This document shows positions 13,331-24,918 of a DNA stretch of 64,000 bases, piece by piece. The notes under the pieces are model-generated. The model did no database searches and was not told the DNA's origin. It saw nothing but the letters and a program-made list of their open reading frames with translations. Position numbers and translations under genes: made by a program. The stretch covers positions 56,792,048 through 56,856,047 of the forward strand of contig NC_030685.2 in assembly GCF_000004195.4 (NCBI RefSeq). The letters run 5' to 3'. The stretch comes from Xenopus tropicalis (Eukaryota; Chordata; Amphibia; Anura; Pipidae). Every line of letters starts with the position of its first letter. Position 1 is the stretch's first letter.

Positions 13331-13680
13331 GCCCTACAGGATAGCTGACAGCCCCCTTACCTCTCTTTTGGTCCTGCAGGTTGCTCACTGGGGGGGGGGG
13401 GATTAGGCAGGTCAGGGGCTTCTATGAACAGCTGACCAGACACCTTAAAAGTGAGTGGCACTACAGAAAACTTTAGGAAACGGGAGGGGAGGGATTGCAC
13501 ACTGCATCGTATAGGACCCCTAAAGGAAGCCTTTTGACCCTCAGCTTTCCAGAGAGTTGAGAAATGGTCCTTGCAAGGTATAAGCAGATTGTAAAGTAGC
13601 CCAATGACCCGTAGTAAAACGTAGGGAAGCAGGGGCATGACAGATACGTTGGTCAGACTTAGCCACTCCCAGTTGCAGGT

Positions 13681-14125
13681 GATTGGTTAATTCGTAAGGG
13701 GTATAAAATGCTGGTAACTGTTCCCGCTTCTCAATCCATTTTAGTCAGCATAGTAAAACGCCCACCCTCCCTCCCTATAGAAGTGGAGGTAGCGGAGTGT
13801 CGTTGGCGGGGTGATTAAGTTGGGGGAAAACAATGGTTGGGTTAGGAGGGGAGTTTTATAGTTAAGTGGGGCTGGCATGCTTGGAACCTCAGGGGTAAGA
13901 AAGTGGATTAGGAGGTGAGTTTTGTTGGGTAGTTGGTTCCGGGCCAGAAGGGCAGCTGGCAGCGCCAGTTGGGCTGCGCAGTTATTGGATTGTTACAGTG
14001 TTTGGTTATTTAAAAGTTGATTTGTTTGTTATACAAACATTTGTGTTATGTTTGAGATGTTGTTTCACATTTGTTATTTATGTTATGTTTTAAATTAAAA
14101 CTTTGATTGTTGTTAATAAAGTTTC
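13681..14125 (+). mobile_element. Possible LTR-like element or promoter/polyA cassette
   Basis: A TATA box (TATAAAA, 13702-13708) is followed about 410 bp later by AATAAA (14115-14120) and a GT-rich tract. A compact promoter-to-polyA unit with no open frame between is typical of a solo LTR or a non-autonomous retroelement. TG...CA ends and a target duplication were not found, so the class is uncertain. Confidence 0.35.
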
Positions 14126-14279
14126 TGCGGCCATTTTTATCCCAAGAATTGGTGTCTGTGTGTTTATTGGGGATGGTAAGTAAAGAGGTAAAAGGGGGGG
14201 TGTTGGTTGGGAGAAGGGCGGGTCAAGATCCAACGTTACTCATGTCATGGTTTATTCTCAAACTAAGAAATTATATATA

Positions 14280-14562
14280 TACATCTGGGGGTTTCCAGAT
14301 AAGGGGTCTTTCCATAATTTGGATCACCATAACTTAAGTCTACTAAAAATTATTTAAACATTAAATAAACTCAATAGGATTGCTTTGCCTCCAATAAGGA
14401 TTAATTATATCTTAGCTGGGATCCAGTACAATGTACTGTTTTATTATTACAGAGAAAAAGGAAATCAACTTTAAAAATATCATTCATTTGCTTATAATGG
14501 AGTCTATAGGATATGGCTTTCTGGATAATGGGTTTCCGAATAACTGGTCCCATATCTGTATA
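14280..14562. mobile_element. TA-flanked MITE, copy 2
   Basis: Same family as 10015-10327 and 36316-36643, in the orientation of the latter. It has the ordered words ccagataaggggtctttcc, aataaggattaattatat and gtactgttttattattac, and ends catatctgta. Both ends carry TA. Confidence 0.7.
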
Positions 14563-16120
14563 CTATATATATATATATATACGTGTTCAGCTAGTGTTAA
14601 TGCTAAAAAGAGAGGGTTCACTAAAAGGGGTTTTCTTTTTTTATACTGACCTATTAGTTGCTAATATTCAGATATGTGAAGCTGTATGACTCTGCAGAAC
14701 AGACAAATCAGTAGTATTAGGGGTAGGGCTGTAACTCTTAAAATAAATAAAGATGCAGCCGATGCAACCATCCAGCCTTTACTTGCTTGGGATTTGATCT
14801 ACATTGTCAGTTCTCCAGAAGCATCCCTAGAGTTATTTATGGGCCCAGCTCCAAACCATTTTTGATCTACATGACCAAATCCCATATTAAATTACTGCTA
14901 GTCATTACAGCCCCCGTGGCACTGCAAAGACTGCGACAAAACCCATTGACTGCACAACGACAAGAGAAGACCAATCAGAGGCACCCGCAGACAAGGAACT
15001 CCAACACCATTCATTTGACTCCCACCCCTTCTAAATGTTAGCTCAGAGCAGATGGAAGTTAACTCATTCAGAATCTGGCTGCATTTGATTTCAATTTGAA
15101 TTCAATTCTAGTTTTTAAAAGTGGAAAGATTCTTCTGGAGATTTTTGTCTTTCTGACCTTACTGAAATATATTCTCTCAATGTTTTTAGGAAAAAAAATA
15201 TCCAAAAGTTTAGTGGCCTCAGTTTGTTCTACTTGTCATACATAGCGCAGCAAGACGGGGCTTGAGTGTTGTATAGCTATTCTCTACTATGGTGCTATAA
15301 TTTACTGAAGGGTGCCACACTGCTACAGATGTAGTTTGCCTATGGTGTACATTAGCCTCTTTAGATGTAAGTGTGTATACATGTGTGTTAGGTTTTGCCT
15401 TCAAGCAGGCCTTCATATTATGGGAGTTCAGTCGAAATAAATGCTGGCAAAGGCACCCAAAAGCAGCAGCACCCACTGATTTCTAAAGTCATGTGATATA
15501 GTGGTTTGTGCATACTTGGAGTGCAAACAAGTCCAGCTGTGATATCAGAAGTCATATCTGCAGTGGGCAAATGTTGCATGCCCTTGTGAGCTCTTAAATC
15601 TGATTTGTATAAAAGCAGCCATGCAGACTGGTCAAATGTACACAACCTAGGACAGAACAAGGCCAAAACATGGCGCAAGCTTGCAGCTATGATTTTAACC
15701 ATGTATAAAGCATGGGTGGGTTCTCGTTTTGGTTTAGGGGAGAGTTTTAATGTTTAAGCCATACCTTGGTGGAAGCATCTACTGTGTCATGATATTCATA
15801 TGTACCTGTGACTCTAGGTGCAACTAGTAGGGCAAAATGTATAGATATGCCTTTATATGATATTCATACCATTAACTTGGCCTGATTTATTGAGTGCAAC
15901 TGGTCAACAGTAGACCTGGCAATACAAGGATCAGTTTAATGTATTTAGATGTCCTTTGCAGCTGGCACAAATTCCAATTTGACTCATTAAGACGTGGCTA
16001 AACCAAGCCCTAGTGAGCAGCCTACAAGATAATTGGTAGGCTGACAGTGCTTAGGTCTAGGTCTGAGATTGCCTATTGGTATCATAGAATATACAGTACT
16101 GTATATCATTATTATCTAGA
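14563..16120. other. Intergenic, no gene seen
   Basis: A short TA dinucleotide run at about 14563-14580, then unremarkable sequence. No recognisable exon. Confidence 0.5.
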
Positions 16121-16790
16121 GCAGTTCTGTCCAACTTCTATGGTACAGAGGGCCAGAATTTTTCTGACCTACATGGCGGAGTGCCAATAATGGAGGCCAG
16201 TTTTGACCACTCCCCCTTTTAAGCCACACCCACTTCAAACCACACCCATGTTATTACAAACGCTTTTAAGATCATACCCACACTAATGGTGGTAACACAG
16301 CAAACCCAAATGGTTGGTTCTTACTGTTGGGATATCACTCTTCATTCATATGTGAAGTAATTATATTATGTCATATTAAGCCACACCCTTAAATCCTTAT
16401 GCCTCCCCCTCCCCTGTGGATAGTACAGCAACATAAGGCAGGCAGAGTATGGCACACACAGACAGTATACATTGACACAATGCTGGCACTGCTCCTACAG
16501 TCTGAGGTGTGAACAGTTTAACAATGTGAGTGTATACCAAAGGAGTATGTGGGGGCTTACAGTCTGAGCCTTAAGTGTAAACAATGCAGGGGGTGAACAA
16601 TGCAGGGATTAAAAAGTGTGAACAGTACAGGGGATTACAGGTTTAAACAATACAGGGGCCTGAATCTGAGGTGTGAGCAATGCAGGGGGCCAGGTAATCT
16701 TAGTACTGATACAATTTAAAGCTTACACAAAAGTAAGCAGTCTCAGCAGCCAGACAGGTGGGGGGCCACACAGAGTCGCCAGTTGGACAC
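16121..16790. repeat. Interspersed element with internal minisatellite
   Basis: The left side reads ctgtccaacttctatggtac and the right side ends gccagttggacac, an inverted pair around the word gtccaact. The interior (about 16495-16690) is a run of variants of gtgtgaacaatgcaggggg. It resembles hAT-type frog elements with subterminal arrays, but no target duplication was identified. Confidence 0.5.
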
Positions 16791-17004
16791 CATTAATCTT
16801 GAGACTTCATAGCAATTGAAGAGTACAGCAAAAAAAGAAGAGCCATAGCATAATCCCATAATTATAAAGCTTTACCTGTGCTACTTCCTGTGCAGAGGCA
16901 CAAAAGATTCACTGTCCTGTCCATGGGGCTGCACTATTATTATGCAAACATAGCAGAAGGCCCTATTCACCCATGCATCCTTTTAAATGAACTTTAAACA
17001 CAAA

Positions 17005-17095
17005 ATATACTAAGGGAACCCCAGAGGAAGGACCCCAGAGGTCCGAAACATGTAGTGCAATGCATCTCTAAATCAATAAACTACACAGAACACAT
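17005..17095 (+). mobile_element. Penelope-like 3' end fragment (hairpin tail)
   Basis: Contains a short stem, ggaccccagaggtcc at 17030-17044, preceded by gagga and followed by gaaacatgtagtg and then AATAAA within about 35 bp. The arrangement gaggaagg-stem-gaaac matches the 3' tail after the Penelope-like ORF at 48356-48904 (hairpin at 49203-49213). Family assignment rests on that resemblance and on general knowledge of such tails. Confidence 0.45.
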
Positions 17096-17099
17096 TTGG

Positions 17100-18339
17100 C
17101 TCTCCAGTGGATTTTTTTTTTTTAAATGAGCCCAAAATGAGGCCTATTCACTTGCTTTTGCTTGACCTTCAGCATGTACAAATGCCCCCCCCCCCCCCCA
17201 TGGTATATTCCATAGTTATAGGGGCCCCTTAATACAACATATTACTATTTCTGCGTGGAATAACTTGATAAAAGAAAACAGACACTCTGATCCACTAACT
17301 CTAAATCCAGTGTCCAGTGGACATTTTAGTTCAAGACTGGCACTGAGGTCAATCATTAGATCATAGGTTACTGCAAAAGAAAAATGTTGATGTATCAGTA
17401 ATTTATCAATATTTCCAAGAATTGTTAACTCCAAATCTCCCCTTTGTAGGTTATCAAGCTGGGCTTCCAGTAATAGTGAAGACACATGAAGTTACTTAGT
17501 AGCAGCTACTTGTCATGGCTACTAAATGCCAAAAAAATATCCAGCCATAAACAATACTAAAAATTGTGTCTGCTAAAACACATGTAGAGACAATTATCAG
17601 TAAAAGATCAGCATTGTCTATTTTAGTAGTTGTGACAAGTAGCTGCTACTAGTAGCTCCGTGTGCCTTCACCCTAATATCTTGTTGAGCCAATAGGCAAT
17701 TAGGGCATTACTTTAGAGGAAGCAGACCCTGCAACTGATGGGGACACTGACTGATATGCAATCAATATACTGTACATTTATGAAAAGATGTCTAATTCTC
17801 AATATTTAGTGGGCATAAAGTGATATTACTGTGGGGCCCAGTACTTTAGGGTTAAATGACTGTACACATATGTACCCATAACATGCAGAGTGAGTGGTTT
17901 GAGAACAAGTACAGTTTCCACCTGTCCTGTTTTGATACTGTAACAATCATCCAATCACAGATCCCTGTGTCATAGATCCACCACCTGATGCCTGCCCTGC
18001 AAAAAACTGTAACAAATGCCAAATACATGTGGATACTTTACACATTACTGTTCAGCAATTTGGGCTGATATGTTGCTATGGGGTGCAATTCAAAAATTGT
18101 GTACCCCAAAGCAAAATTTCTCTGTTGACTATGTAATAGCTAAATTACTGTAGGCTTCCAAATCTGCGCCACCCCAAAGTAACTTTAATAGGGATATTGA
18201 AAGAAATGAGTAAATGTTTTACCTTAATCTTGGGGTTTGGTAACATCTGGGTAGTAATAAAACGTATTTCACATACTGTATACAATTGTTCTGTGTCACC
18301 ACAGTTATTAAACACAACACGTGGTACCACTGGTATAAC
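17100..18339. other. Intergenic, no gene seen
   Basis: Contains a C homopolymer run near 17185-17199. No exon recognised on either strand. Confidence 0.5.
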
Positions 18340-18616
18340 CAGTGTCAGACTGGCCCACCAGGATACCAGGAAAACTCTCAGTGGACCCAAGTGTAAGTGG
18401 GCCTTGCTCAACCAACCATTTGCCTTGTATGCCTATACCATAGCAATTACTCAATTCTATATGAAAAGAAATTGAAGAAATGAAGGAAAAAATAGATAAT
18501 AGTATGTAAAAAGAAGTAATTAAGAGATTAAAGAAAGTGAGTGAACAGAGAAGGGGAGAATGGGCCTAAGGTCTTAGGGTTTTCTGGTGGGCCCTTGGCA
18601 CCCTAGTCCAACACTG
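18340..18616. mobile_element. hAT-like MITE with perfect 8-bp TSD
   Basis: A 277-bp element. The left end is CAGTGTCAGACTGG and the right end in reverse complement is CAGTGTTGGACTAGG. It is flanked by a perfect 8-bp duplication ggtataac (18332-18339 and 18617-18624). The subterminal gggcccaccag words are also inverted. No coding sequence. Confidence 0.85.
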
Positions 18617-19139
18617 GGTATAACTCTTGAAGATTGCACACTCATGTGTACTGCAGGTACTGACTGGGCTCTGCATGTCTCAGTAACCAAGCAGTCATTC
18701 CAGACCAAGATAAAATATCTCATACACTCAAATATCAACACTAAAATCGTTTTGGAGGATACCAGATAGTTTTTATAAGCTTTGGTGAATTTACTGCAGC
18801 TGAATTGAGCAGCCAGATAAAGGGCTGCCTACAGGCTTACTAATGATGGTAAGGATACAATCAGCCAAGGCTCTGTACCCACAGGCATTGGCATATTTTA
18901 CAAGTTTGATTGACGCAGATAGAGAGCTAAAAATTTCTGGTTCTGTATAGTTGAAACAGGCCTGAATATAAGCAGCACTTATTTCCATGTAGCTCCCATA
19001 AATAGTCATTGAAATATGAGGGCAGAGATGATTTAGATTCCTTCCATGCATGCTGTCTTTAATACCTGTTTTATTGTCACAGCATGTCATGCTATGTGGG
19101 ACAAAGAATGGGAGTTCCCAGTTCTTAGCAAGGGAGGCA

Positions 19140-19340
19140 GAACACAAGCTGATAAAAGCTACTGACGGACAGAGTTGGCAGCTTATCGGCCCGTGTATGG
19201 TGCCCTCAGGCAGGCCTGCCCAACTGATACCTGCCAAAACTCGTCCAGATGTCAATTGGGCAGGTTTAAAAAATACAGATGGCCTGTATCTTGTCAATGT
19301 GATCGGATTGTTTGGGCCAAGGGCCAAACAAATATATATT
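19140..19340. repeat. Interspersed repeat fragment
   Basis: Words such as cccgtgtatgg, gtcaattgggcaggttta and gatcggattg belong to the same style of element as 23757-24087 and 59813-60154. A 178-codon open frame crosses this fragment on the minus strand (18791-19327), but it has no recognised domain and runs through repeat sequence. Confidence 0.45.
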
Positions 19341-21593
19341 GCTCACCTCAAGTGGGCATATTGGCAACTTGTCAAAGAAGTGGATCTTTCAGTATATGGC
19401 CAGCTTTACTTGGAGGAAGTCACACAAGTAATGTAAGCTGGAAACTGGAGCTATAGTTGACTAAAAAGATTGTGCCCATCTAATACCAAATGCAGAAATA
19501 TATTAACTAAAGTTCCAGTTTTTTTACAACATGTAAGGCTTTTGTGACCCTTCTGTTTGCTTTCTCCATAAATCTTTCTTGCTCCAGTTTTACGCTATGG
19601 TAAATAACCCTGTGAGTGAGAGGCAAGGGTTCTGTCTAGTTGTCAGTTGGTTTAAGGACAGCATCCCTGTTGTTTAATGTAAGTCGTGTATCAATCCCAG
19701 TTATTTTTACGCTTTACGCTTCTGATAGGCTGATGCTGTGCCTGTAGGTGCACACAACACAGAGCAGAAGACAGCAGACTGGCTAGTGTGCCACTATTCC
19801 TAACCATGCACTAACAAGTAACAAATGGCAGCCATAGCTAGTCCTATATTCACACACTATCCTTGCATTGTGTCCAAAGTAAGGTTAAAAAAAATATTGC
19901 TATCTTAAAAAAGGCCCTGCATCCATCTTCAACAAAAAGATGTAGAATGTCTACAATAATTTAAAGTTCCACCAGGTACATATTATCTAGAGATTGAGTG
20001 AGGGAGGTTAGTTATAAAGTATATGATATAAATTGTAGGGAACTCCAGCAGAATTCTCATGATGCTATTTTAATCCATGTTTAAACACTTGTCTGTACAA
20101 AGGTTTCAGACTTCAATACAAACCTTTTGGTGCACAAGTATCCCAGTCCAGCTGGTGTAAAGCTGCTTTAACAATTAGCATTCTTCAGCATTCAGGTACG
20201 TTTGTGCTGCCCTCTACTGGTAAATAAAATATCTACATGCATTCTAACTTTATTATAAAGTGGTTTACCAGCTTTTTATAAAGCCATTTCATAGGAGGAG
20301 GCAAGGGCTAGAGGTATAATTTCCAGGCTAACTGTATGAGAAATACAGGACAATGATTTAAGAAATGCAAGGACTTAAAGCATTTCAGGAGAGTGAGGAG
20401 TAACAGCCGCACAAGAATTGAGAAACTGCGATGACAGACATATGTTCAGTGTTTAGGCAAATTGCGATGATCTGACCGAATGCCTCATCAGATTATTACC
20501 CAGCAGCACTGTTTTGTCGCGAAACAAATTGAGCTTGTTTTGGGATGAGAAAACTCTTACACCCCTCTGCAAAACAGGAATGATTAGGCATGATTAGTGA
20601 GTCAGACCTCAGAAAACAAAAGGGACATTTTTGTGTGTGGAGTTGGAGGAAAGCAATTTTGCCTGTGTAACAAAACTGAGTTAATGACTTTACATTGACA
20701 ACTTGTACTGATTTGGAGTATAATCGATTGAAGGAGAAATGGCACACACTCCTTAATCCACTAAAACTTGTCTTTATTGTAGAGATCTAAAACAAAAAGT
20801 CCTACCCACGTATCTATTTTGGTATTTAATTGGAATAACAGTATAATGCCAAACAAAACCTCTGTATGCTAGAAGTGGAGTAAGGCTTTTCTGAATCTGA
20901 AGGCCAGGAGGTGCAGTGGCATCGATGTCATTAATATAATGAATAATTCACAACATCCAAAAACACATTCTTTTCTATAAATAAGAAACTGAAATAAACA
21001 GATTTTGAGTTAAACAAAAAGCAGCCACAGGTTTTGTGGCAAATAGTTTATTAGGAAATTTGAAACACAAATCAGCATCTATCAAGAAAGGCTAATAGTG
21101 CCTCATCCAGTACTGAAACTTTAGCAAGCATAGCAAATACCAAGAAACAAATAATGTTAGTGTCACATCACTAAAGCATTCTTAATATTAATTATTAAGA
21201 AAAGATAATATACAACTTGGAGTAGTTATTTAGTAACACTTGTGCTCCTTTCTCCAGTCCAGTATCTTTATCAGTCGCTTAGCAGTAAACTTGTACTAGT
21301 TCCAAACCTGTAACAAGTCATTGGTTACCAGAATAGGACAAACTTTCTTACTGTCTTACTACAAATCCCTAAATGCACTTGCCACTGCAAAATTGGTATT
21401 TCCTATGCATGGTTTCATTACATATTTACATACATACAGCCATAGAATTCAATCCAGTAAGAGGGATTCACAGTCTGACATGTTCTTAAAGGAAAGAAAA
21501 TGAAAGTCTGCCCTGTATCTGGCTAAGGGCAGGTACTGTCAGGCAATTTAGAACAAGCTGTGGGCTGGCCAAAAAATGAGGCAACTTTCAAAA
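19341..21593. other. Intergenic, no gene seen
   Basis: No exon or intact transposon recognised. A CTCF-like motif lies at 20207-20220 (listed separately). Confidence 0.45.
20207..20220 (-). promoter_or_regulatory. CTCF-like motif
   Basis: Read on the minus strand this is CCAGTAGAGGGCAG, which fits every position of the common vertebrate CTCF core CCASYAGRKGGCRS. It lies about 4.6 kb beyond the LANCL1 stop codon. A sequence match alone does not show binding. Confidence 0.4.
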
Positions 21594-21703
21594 CACACCT
21601 GCTAGAATTTGGCTAAAATGGGGGTTCTACTTATATATATACATACACATATACATGTAGTAGAACCCCCATTTTAACTATACTCTAGCAGGTGTGGTCC
21701 ATT
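21594..21703. repeat. Long inverted repeat (palindrome 1)
   Basis: The left arm (about 21594-21637, containing acacctgctagaattt and aaaatgggggttctact) is matched by a right arm (about 21658-21703) containing agtagaacccccatttta and ctctagcaggtgt. The loop is a short TA/CA-rich stretch. Arms of about 40 bp would form a strong hairpin. Likely a palindromic MITE. Confidence 0.7.
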
Positions 21704-21744
21704 CTCTCTATATAAGACAGGCCATATATATACTTGGGGGGAAA

Positions 21745-21911
21745 AGCTGTGAGAAGAATGCAGCAGTGACAACTGCGGTGTCTTTATGTTTTAAACGGTG
21801 TGTTTATAGGGATATAATTTACAGTTTGGTAAATATATATAATCTACAGTTTATAAATTATATAATTATAACCTAGACACAGCAGTTGTCACTGCTGTAC
21901 TCTTCCCTCAG
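21745..21911. repeat. Long inverted repeat (palindrome 2)
   Basis: gcagcagtgacaactgcggtg at the left is answered by cacagcagttgtcactgctg at the right; arms are about 37 bp including gctgtgagaagaat and its imperfect complement near 21898-21911. It starts about 40 bp after palindrome 1. Confidence 0.7.
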
Positions 21912-22012
21912 CATTTCCTTCCTGTCTGACTTTTATAATACCTTTACAAATTACAGTAGGGGCTGCATTATCTACTAAATGTGTATGTATGTATATATAC
22001 ACACACACATAC

Positions 22013-22765
22013 ACAGTTGTGTTCAGAATAATAGCAGTCCGACATGAGATCACTAACCTGATCAATCACTGTTTTTAGTAGAAATTATATTTCTACATGT
22101 CAAATAATTTATTAGTAGGTGTAGTAGAGTAATATTTATCCAACAGACAGTCATGACATGCATGCTGCTGATTCTGTGTAATTGAATCATTAACTGAACT
22201 TATTGTTAAAAATAATAGCAGTGTGGGGTTTAGTTAGTGAGGTAAAAAAACAGGTGTCAATTACAGCCCTTTTTTAAGGAAGGTAGGCAGCAAATGTTGT
22301 GCATGCTGGTTATAGTGCATTTCTTCTGGGTCGTTCCAGTTGTTTAGAAAAACAACATACTTTTATTAAAACGTTGATTTGAGAGGGGAAAACATATAAA
22401 GAAGTGCAGAGAATGATAGGCTGCTTAGCTAAAATGATCTCAATTGCTTTAAAATGGCAACCAAAACCTGAAAGACATGGAAGAAAATGGAAAACTACCA
22501 TTGGAATTGATTGAAAAATATCCAAAATGTCAAAGACTCGGCCAATGATCAGCGAGTATTGTTACAATTAGAACACACCTATGTGAAGCCAAGCTATTGG
22601 CAAGAACCCCTGCAAGTCCCATTGTTGAAAAAAAGACGCGCTAAAGAGGTTACAATTGCCAAAGAACATACTGACTGGCCTAAACATTTGGTGGACTGAT
22701 GAAAGCAAGATTGGTTTTTTTTGGGTCTAGTGGCCACACACTGCTATTATTCTGAGCACAACTGT
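22013..22765 (+). mobile_element. Tc1/mariner-like element, defective
   Basis: Terminal inverted repeats of 26 bp (22013-22038 and 22740-22765) match at 25 of 26 positions; they begin acagttgtg. The outer flanks are TA-rich, as expected for TA insertion. The interior keeps degraded transposase-like coding: fragments such as KPERHGRKWKTT and WWTDESK occur in different frames on the plus strand, broken by frameshifts and stops. At about 750 bp it is far shorter than an autonomous element. Confidence 0.8.
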
Positions 22766-22775
22766 ATATATACAC

Positions 22776-22846
<71 letters not shown>

Positions 22847-22862
22847 TATATATATATTTATT
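22766..22862. repeat. TA/CA microsatellite
   Basis: Alternating runs of (TA)n and (CA)n directly abutting the right end of the Tc1/mariner-like element. TA tracts are natural insertion targets for that superfamily. Confidence 0.9.
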
Positions 22863-22898
22863 TTGGTATGGCCTACATTTTTAAGGTTTTTGAATTAC

Positions 22899-23188
22899 TT
22901 AAAGGAGAAGGAAAGTTACAATAACTGGGGGGTGCCTAAATGCTAGGCACAGAGTGAGCGTTCCTACTCTTCCTTCGGTCTTCTCACATATGAAGTAGAG
23001 TGAAAAGCCAAACTAACAAAAAAGCTGTTTTTTTTTTTGCTCAACCGTGTGTGTGCGGGCCCCAGGGATCACTGCAGTTTTCTACTAACAAAAGCATGGG
23101 TCAGGGGTTTCAGGTAAGCGATTACAATTACTGGGGGGTGCCTGACATTTTGAATTCCCTAGTGATTTAGCCTTTCCTTCTCCGTTAA
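22899..23188. mobile_element. T2/Kolobok-like MITE (TTAA-flanked)
   Basis: Starts TTAAAGGAGAAGGAAAGTTA and ends with the inverted form ctttccttctccgTTAA. TTAA is at both ends (22899-22902, 23185-23188). The inner ggggggtgcct words are also shared with the longer copy at 28234-28599. The TTAAAGGRR terminal motif is the known signature of frog T2/Kolobok elements. Confidence 0.75.
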
Positions 23189-23756
23189 ACTTTTATTCAC
23201 AAGACCCTTTAGTGTGGCATTTAAAGTATGATCTTGTTGCTAGGCTCACTCACTAGCAGCAAAGCATTTGGTTGAAGGTTAGAATAGAGTAGGGTAAAAA
23301 AGTAGCCTCTAAATTCAGATTACTGCAGGTAAACCACATTTTTGATTAGAAAGCAAATGTGAAATCCCATGTCCTATTGGTTACAGTCCCACCCAGCATT
23401 GTAGGAATTACTGCAACCACCACTTGTATTTTGGCAAGCAACCCTACTCCCTTCATGTGATCATATCATTGGCCTGCAGAGGGGTGTAGAGCAGAAATTT
23501 CTAAAATTAATATTGCTGACACTTTTAAGCCAATCAATCACTCAGGACACATAACTGCCCAAGATTTGAACTGGAAATCAAAGGCTTGACTCTTTATCAT
23601 GGTAAGGATAGTTTTTGTCTTCAATTATACACAATAGGATGAATCTCCACACAAAGTGCCTTTATGATCTATAACATTCTAAATGTAGAATCATTTTGAT
23701 CACTAGAATAATGAACTACGTTTTCCTTCAATATATACAAAGTCCCTAAAGTCTAA
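23189..23756. other. No gene seen
   Basis: Unremarkable AT-rich sequence. TTTATT at about 23192 would be AATAAA on the minus strand, but it is too far from the LANCL1 stop to assign as its polyA signal. Confidence 0.45.
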
Positions 23757-24087
23757 AGGTGGCCACACACGTGGCGATCTTTTGTGCGACCATTGGCCGC
23801 ACGAAAGATCGTCAGATCCGCCACTAACCTTCAGGGCTGAAACAGGCAGATAAGGAGGTAGAAACAATCGGATTTCTACCTCCTTCTGCCGATTCAGCGC
23901 TGAAGGCAGATTTTGGTCAGGCGCCTTCTATGGTGCCGATCAAAATCTTTTAACCTGGCCGATCGGCGAGTCGACCGATATCAGCAGCCTCCTGCGATAT
24001 TGGTCGACTCACCGACTTGCCATACACGCACAGAATATCGTACCAAACTAGGTTTAGTAGGTATTATCGGTGCGTGTATGGCCATCT
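23757..24087. mobile_element. MITE, 'ggccatacacg' family, copy 1
   Basis: Ends aggtggccacacacg and, in reverse complement, agatggccatacacg. TAA lies on both sides (23754-23756, 24088-24090), which fits a PIF/Harbinger-like 3-bp duplication. An internal palindrome around cgtgcg/cgcacg and gtcgac words is shared with 40893-41112. Confidence 0.6.
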
Positions 24088-24090
24088 TAA

Positions 24091-24841
24091 GGAATGCATT
24101 GTGGCTTGCTAAACTACAGCCTTTACCTCTTTCAGGTAATAAACCAATGACTTGAATTCAAATAAAACCACTTGAGTTGGGGCGAGTGGCCTCAGGGATG
24201 CCGCTTTTCTTTCTGAGACTGATAATGGCATCTAGCAGCAAAGGTTTAGTTACATTCGAATTAAAGAAGTGCATTCAAACTTAGCAATATTCTTTTAGCA
24301 AAAGGTTGAATACTGCAACATAACTCATTAAAAGGAATTCAAAACTAGAGCTGCTTAGGGAAGCCATAAACTGTTAGGTTGAGATTTTGTGTAAATGCTA
24401 CTTAAGTCAAGCTAGTTATGACATGAGAAAAAGTTATAAGCTACAGGAACACCCTTTCCCTGCAATTCTCTCTTGAGACTCTTCATCTGCAATTAGTTTC
24501 TTATAAAGCAAACAAAAAATACCAAAGCCTGTGAGTGCCTCTGTACAGAAAACACCATTTCTACCACAGGCTTGCCCAAGCTGCCGCTGTACTTGAGCTA
24601 CAACTCCCTGCATAAAGTGTTTTTCAGGTAAACATAAAAAGCAGGGGGGTCATAGGTTAGACATCCCTTGCCAGTATGTACATGCACAAGGAATACAGCT
24701 ATGTACAAAGCTGGATGTGACCACTGAATACATAAATCCTGAGCTGACTACTTTAAAGACTCATTGGGAATCATTAATAACATGTCTCGCCCCAGGCAAT
24801 GTTTGGCAACACTGAATAGAGTTCAAGCAAATCCATTTTCT
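24091..24841 (-). other. LANCL1: LANCL1 3' flank / probable 3' UTR
   Basis: The sequence beyond the LANCL1 stop must begin with its 3' UTR. I found no canonical AATAAA or ATTAAA on the minus strand within about 750 bp, so the 3' end is not placed. Confidence 0.4.
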
Positions 24842-24918
24842 TTACATTTCAAATGATGGAAATTTCGCTTTTGTGGGCTCCAGTAAATCAGAGAGGAAAT
24901 AGATAGTTCCAGCCATTC
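24842..24918 (-). CDS. LANCL1: LANCL1 coding exon 9 (last)
   Basis: Acceptor ttctttggtag, then codons for residues 378-402 (GMAGTIYFLSDLL... ending SFEM) and TAA at 24844-24842. It completes the seventh barrel motif FEGMAG across the junction. Confidence 0.95.

Noticed and set aside
18791..19327. 178-codon minus-strand ORF, one of the longest in the window
   Set aside because: Part of it lies in an interspersed repeat fragment (19140-19340). No motif, no splice context, and an overlapping plus-strand ORF of similar quality.
21961..22862. CRISPR-like or satellite reading of the TA/CA runs
   Set aside because: They are simple dinucleotide microsatellites with no spacers; the context is a vertebrate genome.
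1..24841. MYL1 or another expected neighbour gene downstream of LANCL1
   Set aside because: By human gene order MYL1 could lie to the left, but no light-chain motif or exon was seen on the minus strand. It may lie outside the window.
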